NCBI GenBank assembly: GCA_002434245.1
Contig: DJJR01000038.1
Location: 1 to 28,014, forward strand
Direction: 5' to 3'
DNA: 28,014 nt
Origin: Pelosinus fermentans
GTDB lineage: Bacteria > Bacillota > Negativicutes > DSM-13327
Both the position numbers and the translations under genes were made by a program. The notes beneath the pieces are model-generated. The model was not told the origin of the DNA. It worked only from the letters and a program-made list of their open reading frames with translations, and made no database searches. This document shows positions 25,351 through 28,014 of this stretch, in pieces. The stretch's first letter is position 1. Each line of letters opens with the position of its first letter.

Positions 25351-26868
25351 TTACTTACGAGTCATAGTACCTTCCCAAGTATCCACTTTGGTGTGTTTCT
25401 TATCTTCTTCATTAAACCACCGACTAGTCACGCATTTAGCTTCCGTGAAAAAAGCCACACCATCCTTGCCCATACAATGCAAGTCACCAAAGAAAGATTT
25501 CTTATGTCCTGCAAAGGGGAATACAGAAAGAGGAACAGGAATACCTACATTAATTCCAACCATGCCGCCATGGGTTTTTGCTGCAAATTCTCTTGCATAA
25601 TAGCCACTCTGGGTAAAAATGCAGGAACCATTGGCAAATGGATTTGCATTCATTACAGCAAGACCTTCTTCAAAATTCTTTACGCGTTTAATACATACAA
25701 CAGGCCCAAAAATTTCAATATCGCCAACCGTCATTCCTGGTTTTACATGGTCAAAAATAGTTGGTGCCAGAAAGAAACCGTCTTCATAGCCTTTAACAAC
25801 AATATCTCTGCCGTCTAAGATCAGTTTGGCCCCTTCTCCAACGCCTTTATGAATCCAATTCACAATACTTTGTTTTTGTTCGGCTGATACAACAGGTCCT
25901 AAGTCATAAGAAGGATCATAAGCCGGACCTACTTTAAGCTCTTTAGCAAGCCTTACCAGATGAGCAACGAATTCATCAGCCACTTCTTCTTCCACACAAA
26001 CCACTGGCAGAGCCATACAGCGTTGTCCTGCGCAGCCAAAGCCTGAGTTAATAACTCTTGTAGCAGCCATTTCTAAAGCAGCATCTTTAAGAACTAAAGC
26101 ATGATTTTTTGCTTCACATAAAGCTTGGACTCTCTTGCCATGAGCTGCCGCAGTGGAATAAATATGAAGACCTACTGAAGTGGAACCAACATAGCAAATA
26201 CCTGCAACATCCGGATGTTTCAGCAGCGTTTCAGCTTCTTTTCGACTGCAAGTAACCAAGTTGACAACACCCTTAGGCAGTCCTGCCTCAATTAAGAGTT
26301 CCAACATTCTTACAGCAGTTTGAGGAACATGACTGGCGGCTTTTAGTACAAAGGTATTACCTGTAGCGATGCAGAGAGGAATCATCCAGCCGAAAGGAAT
26401 CATCGCAGGGAAGTTATAGGGCACAATACCAGCAAATACACCTACAGGTTCTCTATACATAACCGTGTCATGACCAGGGGAAACATTCATCAACGAATCA
26501 CCTTGCATCATAACAGGAGCAGAGCATGATAACTCTACCACTTCAATAGCCTTTAAAACATCGCCGCGAGCTTCATTGAGATTTTTGCCTAACTCCGTAG
26601 CTACCAGCAAGGCTAACTCCTCCAGGTGGGCGTCCAAAATGACTTTATACTTAAACATAAGTTGAGCTCTTGCTGATACAGGTGTCGAAGACCAAGCAGG
26701 AAATGCGTTTTTTGCTGCGCTAACTGCTTGATTGACTTCGTCAACAGTGCAGCATGGCGCCTCGGCAATCACTTTTCCTGTATTTGAATCCGTAATCGGC
26801 ATATAGGTAGCTGTTGCCGATTCTTTCCATTCTCCATTTACGCTATACTTTAATTTTGCTATTGTCAT
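25351..26868 (-). CDS. iolA: Methylmalonate/malonate semialdehyde dehydrogenase (CoA-acylating) IolA
   Basis: This 505-residue CoA-dependent aldehyde dehydrogenase converts malonic semialdehyde to acetyl-CoA and CO2 with NAD. Family features are REPVGVFAGIVPYNFPAMIP, WMIPLCIATGNTFVLKAASH, GSTSVGLHIYSTAAAHGKRV and INSGFGCAGQRCMALPVV with nucleophile C284. The usual GGAKNH reads CEAKNH here (251-256). I chose ATG 26868 (MTIAKLKYSV) because AAGGAG is 10 nt upstream; the in-frame ATG at 26877 is only 1 nt from that SD. It is the first gene of the iolA-iolJ transcript and is divergent from the second DeoR regulator. Confidence 0.92.
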   Translation of the reverse strand: MTIAKLKYSVNGEWKESATATYMPITDSNTGKVIAEAPCCTVDEVNQAVSAAKNAFPAWSSTPVSARAQLMFKYKVILDAHLEELALLVATELGKNLNEARGDVLKAIEVVELSCSAPVMMQGDSLMNVSPGHDTVMYREPVGVFAGIVPYNFPAMIPFGWMIPLCIATGNTFVLKAASHVPQTAVRMLELLIEAGLPKGVVNLVTCSRKEAETLLKHPDVAGICYVGSTSVGLHIYSTAAAHGKRVQALCEAKNHALVLKDAALEMAATRVINSGFGCAGQRCMALPVVCVEEEVADEFVAHLVRLAKELKVGPAYDPSYDLGPVVSAEQKQSIVNWIHKGVGEGAKLILDGRDIVVKGYEDGFFLAPTIFDHVKPGMTVGDIEIFGPVVCIKRVKNFEEGLAVMNANPFANGSCIFTQSGYYAREFAAKTHGGMVGINVGIPVPLSVFPFAGHKKSFFGDLHCMGKDGVAFFTEAKCVTSRWFNEEDKKHTKVDTWEGTMTRK

Positions 26869-27025
26869 AATCACCATTCTCCTTTTTATATGGAATCATT
26901 TATCCTTTACTTCTAATACAAAACCTCATCTTTAACCACGATCTTCGAATTTCTTTCCTATCCCCTCCTTATGCCTCCATTTGATTATATTGTAGATAAT
27001 TTTCGTTATTTATTGTTTAATACTT

Positions 27026-27055
27026 GTTATATTATTATTATATTTTGGTTATATT
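27026..27055. promoter_or_regulatory. Operator-like repeats at the iolA promoter
   Basis: GGTTATATT at 27047-27055 and GTTATATT at 27026-27033 are direct repeats 21 bp apart, overlapping the -10 box and early transcribed region of iolA. The same word occurs at 22148-22156 and 27151-27159. Confidence 0.45.
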
Positions 27056-27082
27056 ATAGTATATTCTATAACTTTAATGCAA
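27053..27082 (-). promoter_or_regulatory. Promoter of the iolA operon
   Basis: In minus sense, TTGCAT (27082-27077), an 18-bp spacer and a perfect TATAAT (27058-27053). Confidence 0.6.
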
Positions 27083-27107
27083 GTCTTAATTTTGCAAGAA
27101 AATTCAG

Positions 27108-27136
27108 TTACATATTTGATCATATTATGGTATCAT
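27108..27136 (+). promoter_or_regulatory. Candidate promoter of the second DeoR regulator
   Basis: TTACAT (27108-27113), 17 bp, then TATCAT (27131-27136). The spacer contains the operator-like TTTGATCATATTATGG, which suggests autoregulation. Confidence 0.45.
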
Positions 27137-27160
27137 GGTAATAGTATTATGGTTATATTT
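27115..27160. promoter_or_regulatory. Operator-like cluster at the second DeoR promoter
   Basis: TTTGATCATATTATGG (27115-27130), then ATCATGG (27132-27138) and ATTATGGTTATATTT (27146-27160): three spaced copies of an ATNATGG word. The first is 15/16 identical to the site at 22134-22149. DeoR proteins such as B. subtilis IolR bind direct repeats, so this is a plausible target. Confidence 0.5.
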
Positions 27161-27218
27161 AGCCTCAGGAGGACTAATACGATATAAGACAAATTAATTG
27201 TGAAATGGAGTTTATAAC

Positions 27219-27974
27219 GTGAAAGAAGATAGAATTAACGAACTTCAAAACTATATTCTTGAAAAAGAACGAGCTTCCATCGAAGAGCTTTGCAGCGTTT
27301 TCAATGTTTCCAAAAACACAATGAGAAGAGATATTAATCAGCTAGAGTCTCAAGGCAAAATTAAAAAAGTCTATGGCGGCATTATTTTAACAGACAAGAA
27401 AACGACTGAGCCCTTTGAATCCAGAGAAGTCAAAAACAAAGATGCTAAATTAATTATCGCAAAACTTGCCAGTACATTAATTGAAGATGGAGATATCATT
27501 TATATCGATTCTGGGACAACTACCATGCATATGATACCTTACTTGTCAGATGTCAAGAATCTAACCATTGTCACCAATAATTTACATGTGATATTAAAAT
27601 CTCTCCCTTATCAGAACTTAAATGTGATTTCTACAGGGGGAACACTGTTTAGAAGAACGAATTCTTTTGTCGATTCAGGTGCAGTAAGCTCCTTGAAAAA
27701 ATATAATATTTCTAAAGCTTTTTTAGCTACAACCGGGATCTCAATTGCAAAAGGAATCACAAATTCCTCCTCTCTTGAGTACGATATAAAAAAATATATT
27801 GTAGAACACTGCGATAAAAAAATACTATTGGCAGATGATACGAAGCTCGGCAAAGTATCATTAATAACGTACTACGACTTAAAAGATATACAAGTATTTG
27901 TAACTAATCAAAAACCAGATGATGAATATACGAACTTCTTTAACAGCAATCATATTACATTGATTGCTCCTTAG
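27219..27974 (+). CDS. DeoR/GlpR family transcriptional regulator (IolR-like), copy 2
   Basis: This 251-residue protein has the DeoR helix-turn-helix (IEELCSVFNVSKNTMRRDIN at 21-40, then KKVYGGI) and the sugar-phosphate sensor domain (IYIDSGTTTMHMIPYL, TNNLHVI, STGGTLFRRTNSF, LLADDTKLG). It starts at a GTG (27219) with ATGGAG 8 nt upstream. It is divergent from iolA-iolJ and is a close paralog of the regulator at 15205-15969, aligning nearly end to end. The pair probably arose by duplication and may share operators. Its likely inducer is the IolC product DKGP, by analogy with B. subtilis IolR. Confidence 0.88.
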   Translation: MKEDRINELQNYILEKERASIEELCSVFNVSKNTMRRDINQLESQGKIKKVYGGIILTDKKTTEPFESREVKNKDAKLIIAKLASTLIEDGDIIYIDSGTTTMHMIPYLSDVKNLTIVTNNLHVILKSLPYQNLNVISTGGTLFRRTNSFVDSGAVSSLKKYNISKAFLATTGISIAKGITNSSSLEYDIKKYIVEHCDKKILLADDTKLGKVSLITYYDLKDIQVFVTNQKPDDEYTNFFNSNHITLIAP

Positions 27975-28014
27975 GAATGCATGTAATGGCAATAGAACCA
28001 ACAAAGAAACTGCC

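Larger units (their letters stand above)
26869..27218. other. 350-bp divergent control region between iolA and the second DeoR regulator
   Basis: No credible gene. It contains two divergent promoters, repeated GGTTATATT and ATTATGG words, and a leader of about 180 nt before iolA. In that leader lies a strong SD-like AAGGAGGGGATAGG (minus sense, about 26971-26958) with no suitable start codon after it. Confidence 0.6.

Noticed and set aside
25088..25600. 170-codon plus-strand frame
   Set aside because: It spans the iolJ-iolA junction antisense to both clear genes and resembles no family.
1..28014. tRNA, rRNA, CRISPR array, insertion sequence or prophage
   Set aside because: No cloverleaf-like gene, regularly spaced repeat array, transposase or phage gene was seen on either strand.

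Overview
The window carries a complete myo-inositol catabolic (iol) locus from a low-GC, Gram-positive-type anaerobe. Evidence for the host is AT-rich intergenic DNA, strong GGAGG Shine-Dalgarno (SD) sites, DeoR/GlpR regulators of the IolR type, and split transketolase subunits. A Clostridia or Negativicutes (Sporomusaceae-like) host fits best, but this is inference from gene style and no 16S gene is present.

Layout. (1) 1-2.46 kb, minus strand: a separate sugar operon with transketolase N and C subunits and a sugar-phosphate isomerase/epimerase cut by the window edge. Upstream of it is a FadR-type GntR regulator (2.7-3.5 kb). (2) 3.58-3.79 kb, plus strand: a compact transcription unit with promoter, strong SD, 29-codon ORF and terminator. 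(3) 3.8-4.9 kb: a DUF362 protein. (4) 14.6 to 5.0 kb, minus strand: the uptake/first-step operon. Its order is iolG (inositol 2-dehydrogenase), ribose-type ABC ATPase, permease, lipoprotein binding protein, hydroxypyruvate-isomerase-like TIM barrel, methyl-accepting chemotaxis protein, a second Gfo/Idh/MocA dehydrogenase and a second TIM-barrel isomerase, ending at a strong terminator. (5) A divergent DeoR regulator at 15.2 kb, ending at a bidirectional terminator. (6) 22.1 to 16.2 kb, minus strand: iron alcohol dehydrogenase, iolC, iolB, iolE, iolD. (7) 26.9 to 22.3 kb, minus strand: iolA, iolJ and two decayed genes (CoA-acylating aldehyde dehydrogenase and propionate-type CoA-transferase). 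(8) A second, paralogous DeoR regulator divergent from iolA at 27.2 kb.

How it works together (known pathway, inferred here from gene content): the ABC transporter imports inositol. IolG oxidises it to 2-inosose, IolE dehydrates it, IolD opens the ring and IolB isomerises 5-deoxyglucuronate. IolC then phosphorylates, IolJ cleaves to DHAP plus malonic semialdehyde, and IolA gives acetyl-CoA. The accessory TIM barrels and second dehydrogenase probably widen the range to other inositol stereoisomers. The two pseudogenes look like a lost CoA-linked fermentative branch that may once have worked with the intact alcohol dehydrogenase.

Most unusual points: the self-contained small-ORF unit; a near-perfect 48-bp dyad on the iolG promoter; two inverted 12-bp operator-like sites 60 bp apart downstream of the binding-protein gene; near-identical operator-like words at the alcohol dehydrogenase and iolA/regulator promoters; paired DeoR paralogs; and the two pseudogenes.
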